NCBI GenBank assembly: GCA_037969565.1 | Contig: JBBKXQ010000161.1 | Coordinates: 1-64,000, forward strand | From: SZUA-35 sp037969565 | GTDB lineage: Bacteria > Actinomycetota > Acidimicrobiia > Acidimicrobiales > SZUA-35 | DNA length: 64,000 nt | Reading direction: 5' to 3' | Shown here: one piece after another, positions 17,279-25,900 of the stretch | How positions within the stretch are numbered: the first letter of the stretch is position 1 | Layout of the letters: each line of letters begins with the position of its first letter | Notes under the pieces: generated by a model | What the model saw: the letters and a program-made list of their open reading frames with translations, nothing else | Told to the model about the DNA's origin: nothing | Database searches by the model: none | Position numbers and translations under genes: made by a program

Positions 17279-17980
17279 ATGGAGCATCTCAGGTTCGAAC
17301 TTCCGACGGTCGTGGCCCATGTCGTTTTCACCTCGGCGAACGATGGAGACTTCCGAGTCAACCACCCGCCCGGCAGCGACGACGCTCGCCGCGTCGAGGC
17401 TCGTCGCCGAGCCGTCACGCCGAATCCATGGACCTCACTACGTCAGGTCCACGGCTCCGAGGTCGCGGTCGTGGGCGAGCCCGGCGAGCACGATCAAGCC
17501 GAAGCCGACGGCGCCGTCACGTTTCGAACGGGATGTGCGATCGCGGTCACCACGGCCGACTGCGCCCCCGTTGTCCTCATCGGGTCTTGCGGCATCGCGG
17601 TGGTTCACGCCGGCTGGCGGGGAGCCGCCTTGGGGATCGTGCCGGTCGCTGCCGACTTGCTTCGCTCGGGCGGCGCAGAACCTGTGGCAACCATCGTTGG
17701 GCCCTGTATCCAACCCGCGGCCTACGAATTCGGCACGGAGGAGCTCGACGATCTCGCCACTCGCTTCGGCGAGGGACTGCGAGCGTCAACGGCAGACGGA
17801 GGCCCAGCTCTCGATCTCCACGCCTTGATCACGACAACCACGATGGACGGCGGATGGCCGGCGCCCGCCCGGTCGATCTGCACGAGTGACGTGTCGTACT
17901 TCAGCCACCGGACTCGGAGTGATCGTGGTCGACAGGCAACCGTGGCATGGTTGACCTCCAAGGATCGAGGCCAACCGTGA
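17279..17980 (+). CDS. pgeF: Peptidoglycan editing factor PgeF (YfiH, laccase-domain protein)
   Basis: The 233-residue protein belongs to the multicopper-oxidase-like YfiH family, which in E. coli removes wrongly incorporated L-serine from peptidoglycan precursors. The family markers are RQVHGSEV, TADCAPVV, HAGWRGAA and GPCIQP, which supply the conserved His and Cys metal ligands. It lies directly after ftsZ, a common position in actinobacteria and firmicutes, and overlaps the following gene by 4 bases (GTGA). Older annotations call it a polyphenol oxidase; the wall-editing role is the better-supported one for its neighbourhood. Confidence 0.93.
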   Translation: MEHLRFELPTVVAHVVFTSANDGDFRVNHPPGSDDARRVEARRRAVTPNPWTSLRQVHGSEVAVVGEPGEHDQAEADGAVTFRTGCAIAVTTADCAPVVLIGSCGIAVVHAGWRGAALGIVPVAADLLRSGGAEPVATIVGPCIQPAAYEFGTEELDDLATRFGEGLRASTADGGPALDLHALITTTTMDGGWPAPARSICTSDVSYFSHRTRSDRGRQATVAWLTSKDRGQP

Positions 17981-18651
17981 CGACCCCCACGTCAGCGAAT
18001 CCCACCGCAGCCGAGCTCGTCGCCCGACTCGAGCTGATCCATCAGCGGATCGAAGCAGCCGGTGGTTCTCGAGACCGGACCGCGGTGCTGGCGGTCACGA
18101 AGATGTTTCCGGTCGCGTTGGTCGAATTGGCGGCAAGCGTTGAACTGAGCGATGTGGGGGAGAACTACGCACAGGAGTTGATCGCGAAGGCAGCCGAGCT
18201 CGATCGAGCCGACGTCCGCTGGCACATGATCGGCGGGTTGCAGAAGAACAAAGTGAAGAAGTTGGCGGGCATCGTCGCCATCTGGCAAACCGTCGACCGA
18301 CCAGACGTGGCGACCGAGATCGCCAAACGGGTGCCCGGTGCCGACATCTATGTGCAGGTCAACACCACCGATGAGCCGCAGAAGTCGGGCTGTTCAGCGG
18401 CGGAGGCCCCGGCACTCGTCGAGCACTGTCGACAAGCTGGACTCGAGGTTCTCGGACTCATGACCGTCGGCCCCACCGACTCGTCCGATCCTCGCCCGGC
18501 ATTCGCCTCCCTCAGAACGCTGGCCGAGCGGGTCGAGGTCAGCGGCCTCTCGATGGGCATGAGCGCCGATCTCGAGGCGGCAGTAGCCGAGGGGTCCACG
18601 CTCGTTCGAATCGGTTCCGGCCTGTTCGGTCCTCGTCCGCCGAGAGGCTGA
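17977..18651 (+). CDS. YggS/PLPBP-family pyridoxal phosphate homeostasis protein
   Basis: This 224-residue protein is a single TIM barrel that binds pyridoxal 5'-phosphate and regulates its supply. It is not an active racemase. Motifs: VLAVTKMFP with the PLP lysine, GENYAQELIAK, WHMIGGLQKNKV and LSMGMSADLEAAVAEGST, with the phosphate-binding SADLEAA segment. The GTG at 17977 overlaps the pgeF stop and begins a normal-length family protein; a start 30 bases earlier is possible. Location between ftsZ and sepF is standard in gram-positive bacteria. Confidence 0.95.
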   Translation: MTTPTSANPTAAELVARLELIHQRIEAAGGSRDRTAVLAVTKMFPVALVELAASVELSDVGENYAQELIAKAAELDRADVRWHMIGGLQKNKVKKLAGIVAIWQTVDRPDVATEIAKRVPGADIYVQVNTTDEPQKSGCSAAEAPALVEHCRQAGLEVLGLMTVGPTDSSDPRPAFASLRTLAERVEVSGLSMGMSADLEAAVAEGSTLVRIGSGLFGPRPPRG

Positions 18652-18808
18652 CCCGGAACGCATTCATCGGTCTCGCGCTGTCTTTGGTTCTGCCGCGTAG
18701 AGTCTTCGCAGGGTACGGAAGACACGGCCAGGCCAGGATGTCGTGCGAAACGAACTCGTCCGAAACTACGATGTGCTGCGGCGACGCCCTGGTCGGAAGG
18801 TAAATGCG

Positions 18809-19477
18809 ATGTCGATGTTCCGAAATGTCATGGTGTATCTGGGTCTCGGCCCCGATGAGGAGTATGACGACAGCTACCTGTACGAGGACGATCAGGCAGA
18901 GCCAACCCACGGAGAAGCGGGGGGCACGCACCGATCCGAGTCCAGTGTTCGCGGTCCTTCATCGAATGACGAGTTCGCCCATTCAGCGCCCTATCCGGCC
19001 TCCAACACGGTTGGTGCTCCCAGTCCTGTAGCCAGCTCCAGCTCCAGCTTCGGCGGCAGCGGCGGCACGGTTGGTTCGGTTCGCCCGATCCGGCCTGCGC
19101 CCTCCGATGACGAACCCGGCTTTCGGGTCCGGGCCATGTCCAGCGGCTCGGGCTCCGCCTCCGGCGATTCTCACGAGCGAACGGTGCGGGCCGTACCGAT
19201 TCAGCGCAGCAAACCGCGAGCGATCTCACCCCAGTCCTTCGGCGACGCAAAGATCTTGGCCGATGAGTTCAAACGGCAGATACCGGTCGTGATGAACATC
19301 CAAGACGCCGATCGCGAGCTCGCCCGACGCCTCATCGACTTCTCGAGCGGCGTTTGTTACGCCCTCGGTGGATCGATGGACAAGCTTGCCAGCAACGTGT
19401 TCCTGCTCACGCCCAAGGGCGTTGAAGTGTCCGACGACGATCGTCGCCGAATCGAAGAGCGCGGCTTCGATCGCTGA
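18809..19477 (+). CDS. sepF: Cell division protein SepF
   Basis: SepF anchors FtsZ to the membrane in bacteria without FtsA. The 222-residue product starts MSMFRNVMVYLGLGPDEEYDD, a membrane-binding amphipathic N-terminus, then has about 110 low-complexity residues rich in Ser, Gly and Pro. The SepF core (DUF552) is at the C-terminus: SFGDAKILADEFKRQIPVVMN, then DFSSGVCYALGGSM and VFLLTP. The ATG at 18809 has GGAAGG 8 bases upstream, so it was preferred to earlier in-frame codons. Confidence 0.96.
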   Translation: MSMFRNVMVYLGLGPDEEYDDSYLYEDDQAEPTHGEAGGTHRSESSVRGPSSNDEFAHSAPYPASNTVGAPSPVASSSSSFGGSGGTVGSVRPIRPAPSDDEPGFRVRAMSSGSGSASGDSHERTVRAVPIQRSKPRAISPQSFGDAKILADEFKRQIPVVMNIQDADRELARRLIDFSSGVCYALGGSMDKLASNVFLLTPKGVEVSDDDRRRIEERGFDR

Positions 19478-19638
19478 TCGGGACGATTCGTCGCCGCACC
19501 GATCCGGTGTTTGACGACTGATCGAGCGGAACGTGGACACTCGAAGGCAAGGCCGACGACAGAAAGGGCCTCCGAGTGTGAACAGGTTCCTTGGCGATCG
19601 CCGCAAGGTGGGGCATCGACGGGACTACTCTCCCGTTC

Positions 19639-20976
19639 ATGGTTGGACCGAACGAGAAGCTCCGCGTGCTTCGCCGCCTCCCCGAGGTGGTTTTTGATGA
19701 AGAGATGCACGGCTACAACAAACATCAGGTCGACAAGGTGCTCGACCGTCTCGCTCCCTTGGCTGACGAGGTCGACGCACTCCTCGGGCGCCTGAGCGAG
19801 GCCGAGCAGCGGGCTGCGGCCGCCGAGGCCCGCTTGGTCGAACAGGGAAGCCAGCCGAGTGGCCAGGCCGGTGCCGCTCCCCAGGCCATCCAAGCGCCGG
19901 CTGATTTCGATGAAACGCTCAGCAAAACCCTCCTGCTGGCCCAGCGCACCGCCGACATGACGGTGAAAGAGGCCGAGGAAACGGCCGAGCGAATCCGGTC
20001 CGAGGCAGCCTCCGAAGCAACCGAGCGGCGTGAGGCCGCCGCCTCCGACATCGATCGCTTGCGGGCCGAGAACGAAGCGGAACAACTCGCGGCGGCCGAG
20101 CAAGCCAGCCGCGAGGTCGCCGAATCGATCTCGGCTGCCCGGAACGCCCTCTCTGAGAAGGTCTCCGCCGCCGAGCTCGAACTCTCCGAAGCGCACGAGT
20201 CCACTCGAGCCGATCTCATCTCCCAGATCGCCGCACTGCAGCGCACTCGTGATGCGCTCGCCGCCGATGTCGATCACTTCGAGGGCCACCTCGCCGCCCG
20301 TCGCGAAACCATCCGTGACGCCGTGGCCGAGCTGTCGGCGGTTGTGGAAGATCCCGAGCGATTGCGCACCACGATGCCGCCCACTCCCGCTGCAATTGCC
20401 GATGACAACGTCGTCGACAACCAGGCGATTTCCATCGATGTGCCTTCCCTCGATTCCCTCGCTGACGGTGTCTCGACCCATCACGGGTCTGAGCTGAGCT
20501 GGACGAGTGAAGAGGAACACGGTGATGAGGTACACGCGGCAGATCCAGGCGGCGACGCCACCGCCGACGACCTCCTCACCGACCCCGACTTCTTGGCCGA
20601 GGCCGCTCGCAACGAGATGGCGCTCGGCGACGATGTGTCCGACGGCGGCGAGGCCACCGAAGCCGTACCGATCATCTTCACCGACGACGACAGCGACCAC
20701 TCTGGCAACGGACACGGCCATCAAGGAAGCGCAGACGACATCAACCTCGATGCTCAGCTGATCGACTCCGACGGCGTTGCCCGCCCGGCGTGGGCCGATT
20801 CGGTTCCCGACGCGGAGGTCGACTTGGAAGCACCGTCATCGGGTGACCCGTTCCTCGATGAACTTCGTCGGGTCACCACCGAGGATGGCGGCAGCGACGA
20901 CGATCAGGCCCTCGCCAACTTCCTCAGCGAAGACAGCGAGGACGACAAAGGTGGCTGGTTCGGCCGACGGCGCTGA
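19639..20976 (+). CDS. DivIVA/Wag31-like coiled-coil polarity protein
   Basis: The N-terminus carries the DivIVA signature VVFDEEMHGYNKHQVDKVLD (residues 18-37 from this start). A long alanine- and glutamate-rich coiled coil follows (to about residue 230), then a highly acidic tail that ends GGWFGRRR. At about 445 residues it is longer than typical Wag31. It probably marks curved membrane at poles or septa and recruits wall synthesis. Start choice is uncertain: the ATG at 19639 lacks a clear ribosome site, and an in-frame TTG at 19591 is an alternative. It lies 161 bases after sepF and converges on ileS. Confidence 0.85.
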   Translation: MVGPNEKLRVLRRLPEVVFDEEMHGYNKHQVDKVLDRLAPLADEVDALLGRLSEAEQRAAAAEARLVEQGSQPSGQAGAAPQAIQAPADFDETLSKTLLLAQRTADMTVKEAEETAERIRSEAASEATERREAAASDIDRLRAENEAEQLAAAEQASREVAESISAARNALSEKVSAAELELSEAHESTRADLISQIAALQRTRDALAADVDHFEGHLAARRETIRDAVAELSAVVEDPERLRTTMPPTPAAIADDNVVDNQAISIDVPSLDSLADGVSTHHGSELSWTSEEEHGDEVHAADPGGDATADDLLTDPDFLAEAARNEMALGDDVSDGGEATEAVPIIFTDDDSDHSGNGHGHQGSADDINLDAQLIDSDGVARPAWADSVPDAEVDLEAPSSGDPFLDELRRVTTEDGGSDDDQALANFLSEDSEDDKGGWFGRRR

Positions 20977-21012
20977 ACCGATCGGTTCCCGAGCCGGGGC
21001 CGTTGGCTTTCA

Positions 21013-24000
21013 CTAGGCCTTGCTGAAACCGATCTTGATGGCCGTGCCGCCCAAGTCGTGGGTGATGAGCTTGCTGGTGGTGAGGGTGTGGGCGTCGTCG
21101 ATCGGGGCGCTGATGATGTCGAGGGCCAGAACGCTGCCGGCGATGAACTGCAGGTGAGGAGCGAGAGATTCCTGCATCTCGTCGGACAACCCCAGAATCA
21201 GATCGATCCGGTCGGTGACGTCGAGATCGGCTTCCTTACGCTCCTGCTGGATGATCCGAACGAGATCTCGGGCCATTCCTTCGGCTTCGAGTTCGGCGGT
21301 GAGCTCGGTGTCGAGAGCAACGACGGCGTCATTGCCCGGCAGGGGAGCGGCCGCGACCCCATCGAGGGGGTCGAGCGCGAGTGCGAACTCGTCCCCCGTG
21401 AGGACGTGTCCTGCCACGGTGACGGTTCCGTCTTCGTTGCTGATCCAGTCTCCGGCCTTGGCCGCCTTGATCACGGTTTGCACGTCTTTGCCGAGTTTGG
21501 GTCCGAGCTGTCGACCGTTGGGCTGGAGCCGGAAGGTGCCGTATTCTCCGACGTCATCACTGAAGTTCACGCTCTTGACGTTGATTTCATCGGCCAACAA
21601 ATCGGCAAACGGGCGGATCGACGCCGCGCCGGCACCGGCAACGGTGGCCGAGGCCAGGGGAAGGCGGACGCGGAGGCCCCGCTCTTCACGAAGTGACAAT
21701 GCCGCAGAGGCGGCCTGCCGGAGACGATCCATGGCCGAGACCAGATCAGGGTTGGCCGGCAGTTCTCGGACGTCAGGCCACGACTGCAGGTGGACCGACG
21801 TCGGGTCGGTTCCGACCGGCGTCAATCCGCCCCAGATCTCTTCTGCGATCATCGGTAGGTAGGGGGCAATGACGCGGACGAATGTGTTGAGCACCGTTCC
21901 GAGGGTGTCGATCGCGTTGGCCGTGTCGGCTTCGGTGCTGTCCGTGCCCCAGAAACGGTCGCGTGAACGACGGATGTACCAGTTGTTGAGCGCGTCGAGG
22001 TAACTCTGGATGGCACTGGCTGCGGTGGCAAGATCGTAAGCATCGAGACGGTCGGTGACCGTGTCGACGAGTTCTCTGGTCTTGGCGAGGATGTACTGAT
22101 CCAAGACATCGGGAGAGTCGGTCCTCATGGCGGCCTGGCGACCTTCAGCGTTCGCGTACAGAACGAAGAAGGAGTAGGCGTTCCAGATCGGCAGGATGAC
22201 CTGTCGGGTGACCTCGTCGATCGCCTGATCGCTGATGCGGGCGTCGCCGCCCCGAACGATGTTGCTCGACAGGAAGTACCACCGGAGCGCATCGGCGCCC
22301 TGTTTGTCGAAGATCTCGTTCGGTTCGGTGTAGTTCCGGAGCTTTTTCGAGAGCTTGTTGCCGTCTTCGGCCAGAAGGATTCCGTGGCAGATCACGTTCT
22401 GAAATGCCGGACGGTCGAACAGGGCGCCGGCCAGGACGTGGAGGGTGTAGAACCATCCCCTGGTCTGGTTGATGTATTCCACGATGAAATCCGCGGGGAA
22501 GTGTTCTTCGAACCAGTCTTTGTTCTCGAACGGGTAGTGCACCTGGGCGAAGGGCATCGAGCCACTCTCGAACCAGCAGTCGAGGACTTCCTCGACTCGG
22601 CGCATCGTTGATCGACCACTCGGGTCGTCGGGGTTCGGGCGGGTGAGCTCGTCGATGTTCGGACGATGGAGGTCGGTGGGACGGATGCCGAAATCCCGCT
22701 CGATCTCATCGAGGCTGCCATAGACGTCGAGCCGGGGAAACGCCGGATCGTCACTCTTCCAGATCGGAATGGGCGATCCCCAGAATCGGTTGCGGCTGAT
22801 CGACCAATCGCGGGCACCGGCGAGCCACTGACCGAATCGCCCGTCGCGGACGTTGCTCGGAACCCAGTTGATCTCCTGATTCAGCTGTTCGAGGCGATCG
22901 CGGATCGCGGTGACCTCGACGTACCACGAGGAGATCGCCTTGTAGATGATCGGGGTGTCGGTTCGCCAGCAATGGGGATAGTTGTGCTCGTAGGAATCGT
23001 GGCGGATGATGCTGCCGGCCGATTTGAGGTGGCGGATGATTCCGGCGTTGGCATCGAAAACGTTTTCGCCAGCCCATTCGGGAACATCGTCGGTGAACCG
23101 GCCCTGATCGTTGACCGGCACGGCCTGAAGAATCTGGATCCCGTTCGCCTCGGAGATGCGTTGGTCGTCTTCGCCGAAACCGGGTGCCATGTGCACGATT
23201 CCGGTTCCCTCGCTGGTGTCGACGAAGTCGGCCTCGAGGACGCGAAACGCCGGCGACTCGTGCTCGGGGTTCTTCCGATCGGCGAAGTAGGGAAACAGGG
23301 GTTCGTAGGTGCGGCCGACCAGCTCACGGCCGAGCAGGGTGCCGATCACCTCGGAGTCGCCGAGTTGGGGGGCATAGTTTGCAGCTGCGTCGGTGCCGAT
23401 GACGACGAGTTGGCCGGCCAGGCCCTCGGCGCTGGAACCCACGCGGATGATCGAATATTCGATGTCGGGTCCGACTGCGAGCGCGAGGTTGGACGGCAGT
23501 GTCCACGGGGTGGTGGTCCAGGCCAGCATGGACATCGGGCCCTGGTCGCCTTCTTGCCCGTCGAGTTCGAAGGCAACGGTGAGGGCGGGATCCTGGCGGG
23601 GACGAGTGGCATCGTCGAGCCGGATCTCGAAGTTGGACAACGGCGTCTCGGCCCCCCAGGAGTAGGGCATGACCCGGTAGGCCTCGTAGATGAGGCCCTT
23701 GTCGTAGAGCTGTTTGAAGGCCCACATGACCGACTCCATGTAGGAGACGTCCATCGTCTTGTAGTCGTTTTCGAAGTCGACCCACCGAGCCTGTCGGTTG
23801 ACCGTTTTCTCCCACTCCGACGTGTAACGCATCACCGATGTTCGGCACTGGTCGTTGAAGTTCCCGATACCGAACTCGGTGATCGCCACTCGGCCCGACA
23901 CTCCGAGCTGCTTTTCGGTTTCCATCTCGGCGGGCAGCCCGTGGCAATCCCATCCGAAGCGACGATCGACCCGTTTGCCTCGCATCGTCTGATAGCGGGG

Positions 24001-24225
24001 TACGAGGTCTTTCACATAGCCGGTGAGGAGGTGGCCGTGGTGAGGGAGACCGTTGGCGAACGGGGGGCCGTCGTAGAAGACGAACTCGTTGTCGGTCGAG
24101 CGTTGCTCGATCGATGCCTTGAACGTTCCATCGGCAGCCCAGCGGTCGAGAATTCGTTGCTCGATGGCCGGAAAGTCGGCACGAGCGGGAACCTCGGGAT
24201 AGGGCGCAGATGATGGACTCGACAT
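21013..24225 (-). CDS. ileS: Isoleucyl-tRNA synthetase
   Basis: IleRS charges tRNA-Ile. The 1070-residue class I synthetase has HHGH (residues 62-65) as its HIGH motif in the context PPFANGLPHHGHLLTG, KLSKK (624-628) as KMSKS, a large editing insert between them and a tRNA-binding C-terminal part without a zinc finger. The PFANGLPHxGH context resembles the eukaryote-like IleRS type 2 group used by mycobacteria; type 2 enzymes are generally less sensitive to mupirocin. An in-frame ATG 42 bases upstream also exists; 24225 was preferred because family similarity starts just after it. Confidence 0.97.
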   Translation of the reverse strand: MSSPSSAPYPEVPARADFPAIEQRILDRWAADGTFKASIEQRSTDNEFVFYDGPPFANGLPHHGHLLTGYVKDLVPRYQTMRGKRVDRRFGWDCHGLPAEMETEKQLGVSGRVAITEFGIGNFNDQCRTSVMRYTSEWEKTVNRQARWVDFENDYKTMDVSYMESVMWAFKQLYDKGLIYEAYRVMPYSWGAETPLSNFEIRLDDATRPRQDPALTVAFELDGQEGDQGPMSMLAWTTTPWTLPSNLALAVGPDIEYSIIRVGSSAEGLAGQLVVIGTDAAANYAPQLGDSEVIGTLLGRELVGRTYEPLFPYFADRKNPEHESPAFRVLEADFVDTSEGTGIVHMAPGFGEDDQRISEANGIQILQAVPVNDQGRFTDDVPEWAGENVFDANAGIIRHLKSAGSIIRHDSYEHNYPHCWRTDTPIIYKAISSWYVEVTAIRDRLEQLNQEINWVPSNVRDGRFGQWLAGARDWSISRNRFWGSPIPIWKSDDPAFPRLDVYGSLDEIERDFGIRPTDLHRPNIDELTRPNPDDPSGRSTMRRVEEVLDCWFESGSMPFAQVHYPFENKDWFEEHFPADFIVEYINQTRGWFYTLHVLAGALFDRPAFQNVICHGILLAEDGNKLSKKLRNYTEPNEIFDKQGADALRWYFLSSNIVRGGDARISDQAIDEVTRQVILPIWNAYSFFVLYANAEGRQAAMRTDSPDVLDQYILAKTRELVDTVTDRLDAYDLATAASAIQSYLDALNNWYIRRSRDRFWGTDSTEADTANAIDTLGTVLNTFVRVIAPYLPMIAEEIWGGLTPVGTDPTSVHLQSWPDVRELPANPDLVSAMDRLRQAASAALSLREERGLRVRLPLASATVAGAGAASIRPFADLLADEINVKSVNFSDDVGEYGTFRLQPNGRQLGPKLGKDVQTVIKAAKAGDWISNEDGTVTVAGHVLTGDEFALALDPLDGVAAAPLPGNDAVVALDTELTAELEAEGMARDLVRIIQQERKEADLDVTDRIDLILGLSDEMQESLAPHLQFIAGSVLALDIISAPIDDAHTLTTSKLITHDLGGTAIKIGFSKA

Positions 24226-24391
24226 GGGCCGGAAGGGTATCGGTGGTGGTTGTGGCCGACGCTGCACTTTCCGCCGGCCGGGCCCCTTTCGTCTCGGATC
24301 GGAGAACCCACGGCAGGTATGTGCGCCTTCTGTTGGCAGCGACCTACACTCCTTCGACTTCCGGCCCGCCTCATTCGTGCCTCAGCCCGTG

Positions 24392-25348
24392 ATGCGAGTC
24401 ACGGTTCTGGGTTTCGCTCAGCGGCCGCAACCAGATCCAGCCTCCAAGAAAGTGGCAGAAGAACCCGTGGCGCCAAAGACAGCACCCGCCAAGAAGGCAC
24501 CCGCCAAGAAGGCTTCGGCCAAGAAGGCAGCAGCGGCGACCAAGGCTCCGGCCAAGAAGGCAGCAGCAGCCAAGAAGGCTCCAGTCAAGAAGGCTCCAGT
24601 CAAGAAGGCTCCAGTCAAGAAGGCAGCAGCAGCGAAGAAGGCTCCAGTCAAGAAGGCAGCAGCAGCCAAGAAGGCTCCAGCCAAGAAAGCTCCAGCGACC
24701 AAGGCAGCAGCAAAAAAGGCATCGGCCAAGAAGGCAACTCCTGTGACAACGGCATCGGCCACAAAGGCGGCACCCATGACGACTGCATCGGCGAAGAAGG
24801 CCGAACCAAAGACAGCAACAAAGTCAGCAACCAAAACTGCGGGCAAAACGGCAACGAAGACCGCAACAAAGCAGGCGGCAGCCGAGAAGCCGTCAACGAA
24901 GCTCCCTCCCCGCATCATGTCAGCGAAGAAGTTGGCGGCGGCCGAACGGGGAGCGCCCGAGAAGTTGGTGGTTCCGGCCTGGCTCAAAGACAAGAAGTGG
25001 TTGGCCCAGCAGCGTGCGGCCTTGCTCGAAGAGCGGGCGACGTATACCCACAATGCGGAGTCCCTGGCCGCCGAAGCGGCAGCGCTGATGGCCGACCGTG
25101 AACCCGGAGATGTCCAGTTCGACGAAGAATCAGGCGAAGGCGACACCCTCGCCGTCGAACGAGATCGCGATCTGGCCCTTTCGGCCAAGGCTCGCGAGAA
25201 GGTCGACGAGATCGATGCGGCACTCGCTCGCCTCGCTGCCGGCACCTATGGCATCTGCATCAGCGGCGAAGACATCATTCCCAAGGAACGCCTCGAGGCG
25301 TTGGTGATGGCGCCGAAGTGCGTGCATCACCAAACGCAGATGTTCTAG
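24392..25348 (+). CDS. DksA/TraR-like protein with long lysine/alanine-rich tail
   Basis: The 318-residue product has two parts. Residues 19-170 are almost entirely Lys, Ala, Pro and Thr in repeats such as AKKAPAKKA, like a histone H1 tail. Residues 170-318 form a DksA/TraR-type module: a helical hairpin and the C-terminal segment GTYGIC...IPKERLEAL. The zinc finger is degenerate: C289-x2-G292 and C310-x2-H313 replace the usual four cysteines. It may bind RNA polymerase near the secondary channel, while the tail could bind nucleic acid. The start is uncertain (GTG 24389 and ATG 24392 are adjacent). lspA follows 3 bases later, so the two are co-transcribed. Confidence 0.8.
   Translation: MRVTVLGFAQRPQPDPASKKVAEEPVAPKTAPAKKAPAKKASAKKAAAATKAPAKKAAAAKKAPVKKAPVKKAPVKKAAAAKKAPVKKAAAAKKAPAKKAPATKAAAKKASAKKATPVTTASATKAAPMTTASAKKAEPKTATKSATKTAGKTATKTATKQAAAEKPSTKLPPRIMSAKKLAAAERGAPEKLVVPAWLKDKKWLAQQRAALLEERATYTHNAESLAAEAAALMADREPGDVQFDEESGEGDTLAVERDRDLALSAKAREKVDEIDAALARLAAGTYGICISGEDIIPKERLEALVMAPKCVHHQTQMF
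24571..24615 (+). repeat. 15-base tandem repeat inside the DksA-like gene
   Basis: Three perfect consecutive copies of CAAGAAGGCTCCAGT (24571-24585, 24586-24600, 24601-24615) encode the KKAPV steps of the basic tail. Degenerate copies continue on both sides from about 24480 to 24890. As the unit is a multiple of three, gain or loss of copies would alter tail length without breaking the frame. Confidence 0.85.
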
Positions 25349-25351
25349 TCG

Positions 25352-25900
25352 GTGTCCAAGAAAGCATCACGGGGTTGGCTCACGCCGTCGCTCGGTCGAG
25401 CCGTCGTCGTCGCGTCGATCGTTCTGGGCCTCGATCAGCTCACCAAGTGGTGGGCTGTCGAAGCGTTGGAATCGAAATCCTGCACGGTCGATGGAGCTTG
25501 CATCGATGTTCTCGGTCCGTTGCGTTTCCACCTCTCGTTCAATCCAGGGGCGGCTTTCAGTAGCTTCACCGGTGGGGGCCAGGTGCTCGGTCTCGTTGCG
25601 CTCGGGATGTCGATCTACCTGCTCAGATTGGCCTCACAGTCCACCGATCATTGGATGCCCTGGTTGTTCGGCGCCGTGGTCGGCGGCGCACTGGGCAACC
25701 TCACCGACCGACTTTTCCGGTCGGATGGCGGCATCCTGAACGGCGCCGTCGTCGATTTCATCGACCTCCAGTTCTGGCCGATCTTCAACGTCGCCGACGT
25801 TGGCGTGGTTGCCGGAGTGATCTTGCTCGGATTCCGACTTTGGCACATTGAACGCCGAAGCTCGGAGTTCACCGTCGCTGCCGACGAGACAGAAGCATGA
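25352..25900 (+). CDS. lspA: Lipoprotein signal peptidase (signal peptidase II)
   Basis: This membrane aspartic protease cleaves lipoprotein signal peptides. It has 182 residues, four membrane segments and a GTG start. The catalytic pair is Asp119 in NLTDRL and Asp149 in FNVADV, with the conserved LDQLTK and FNPGAAFS motifs earlier in the chain. It starts 3 bases after the DksA-like gene and overlaps the pseudouridine synthase gene by 4 bases. The lspA-rluD pair is common in many bacteria. Confidence 0.97.
   Translation: MSKKASRGWLTPSLGRAVVVASIVLGLDQLTKWWAVEALESKSCTVDGACIDVLGPLRFHLSFNPGAAFSSFTGGGQVLGLVALGMSIYLLRLASQSTDHWMPWLFGAVVGGALGNLTDRLFRSDGGILNGAVVDFIDLQFWPIFNVADVGVVAGVILLGFRLWHIERRSSEFTVAADETEA

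Noticed and set aside
19511..19540. TTGACG as a -35 box for divIVA
   Set aside because: No acceptable -10 element lies 16-18 bases downstream.
20976..20987. AACCGATCGGTT palindrome between divIVA and ileS as a terminator
   Set aside because: The stem is short, has no loop and no T run follows, so a terminator call is not supported.
22666..24213. 515-codon plus-strand frame
   Set aside because: It is the antisense shadow of ileS, which has complete synthetase motifs.
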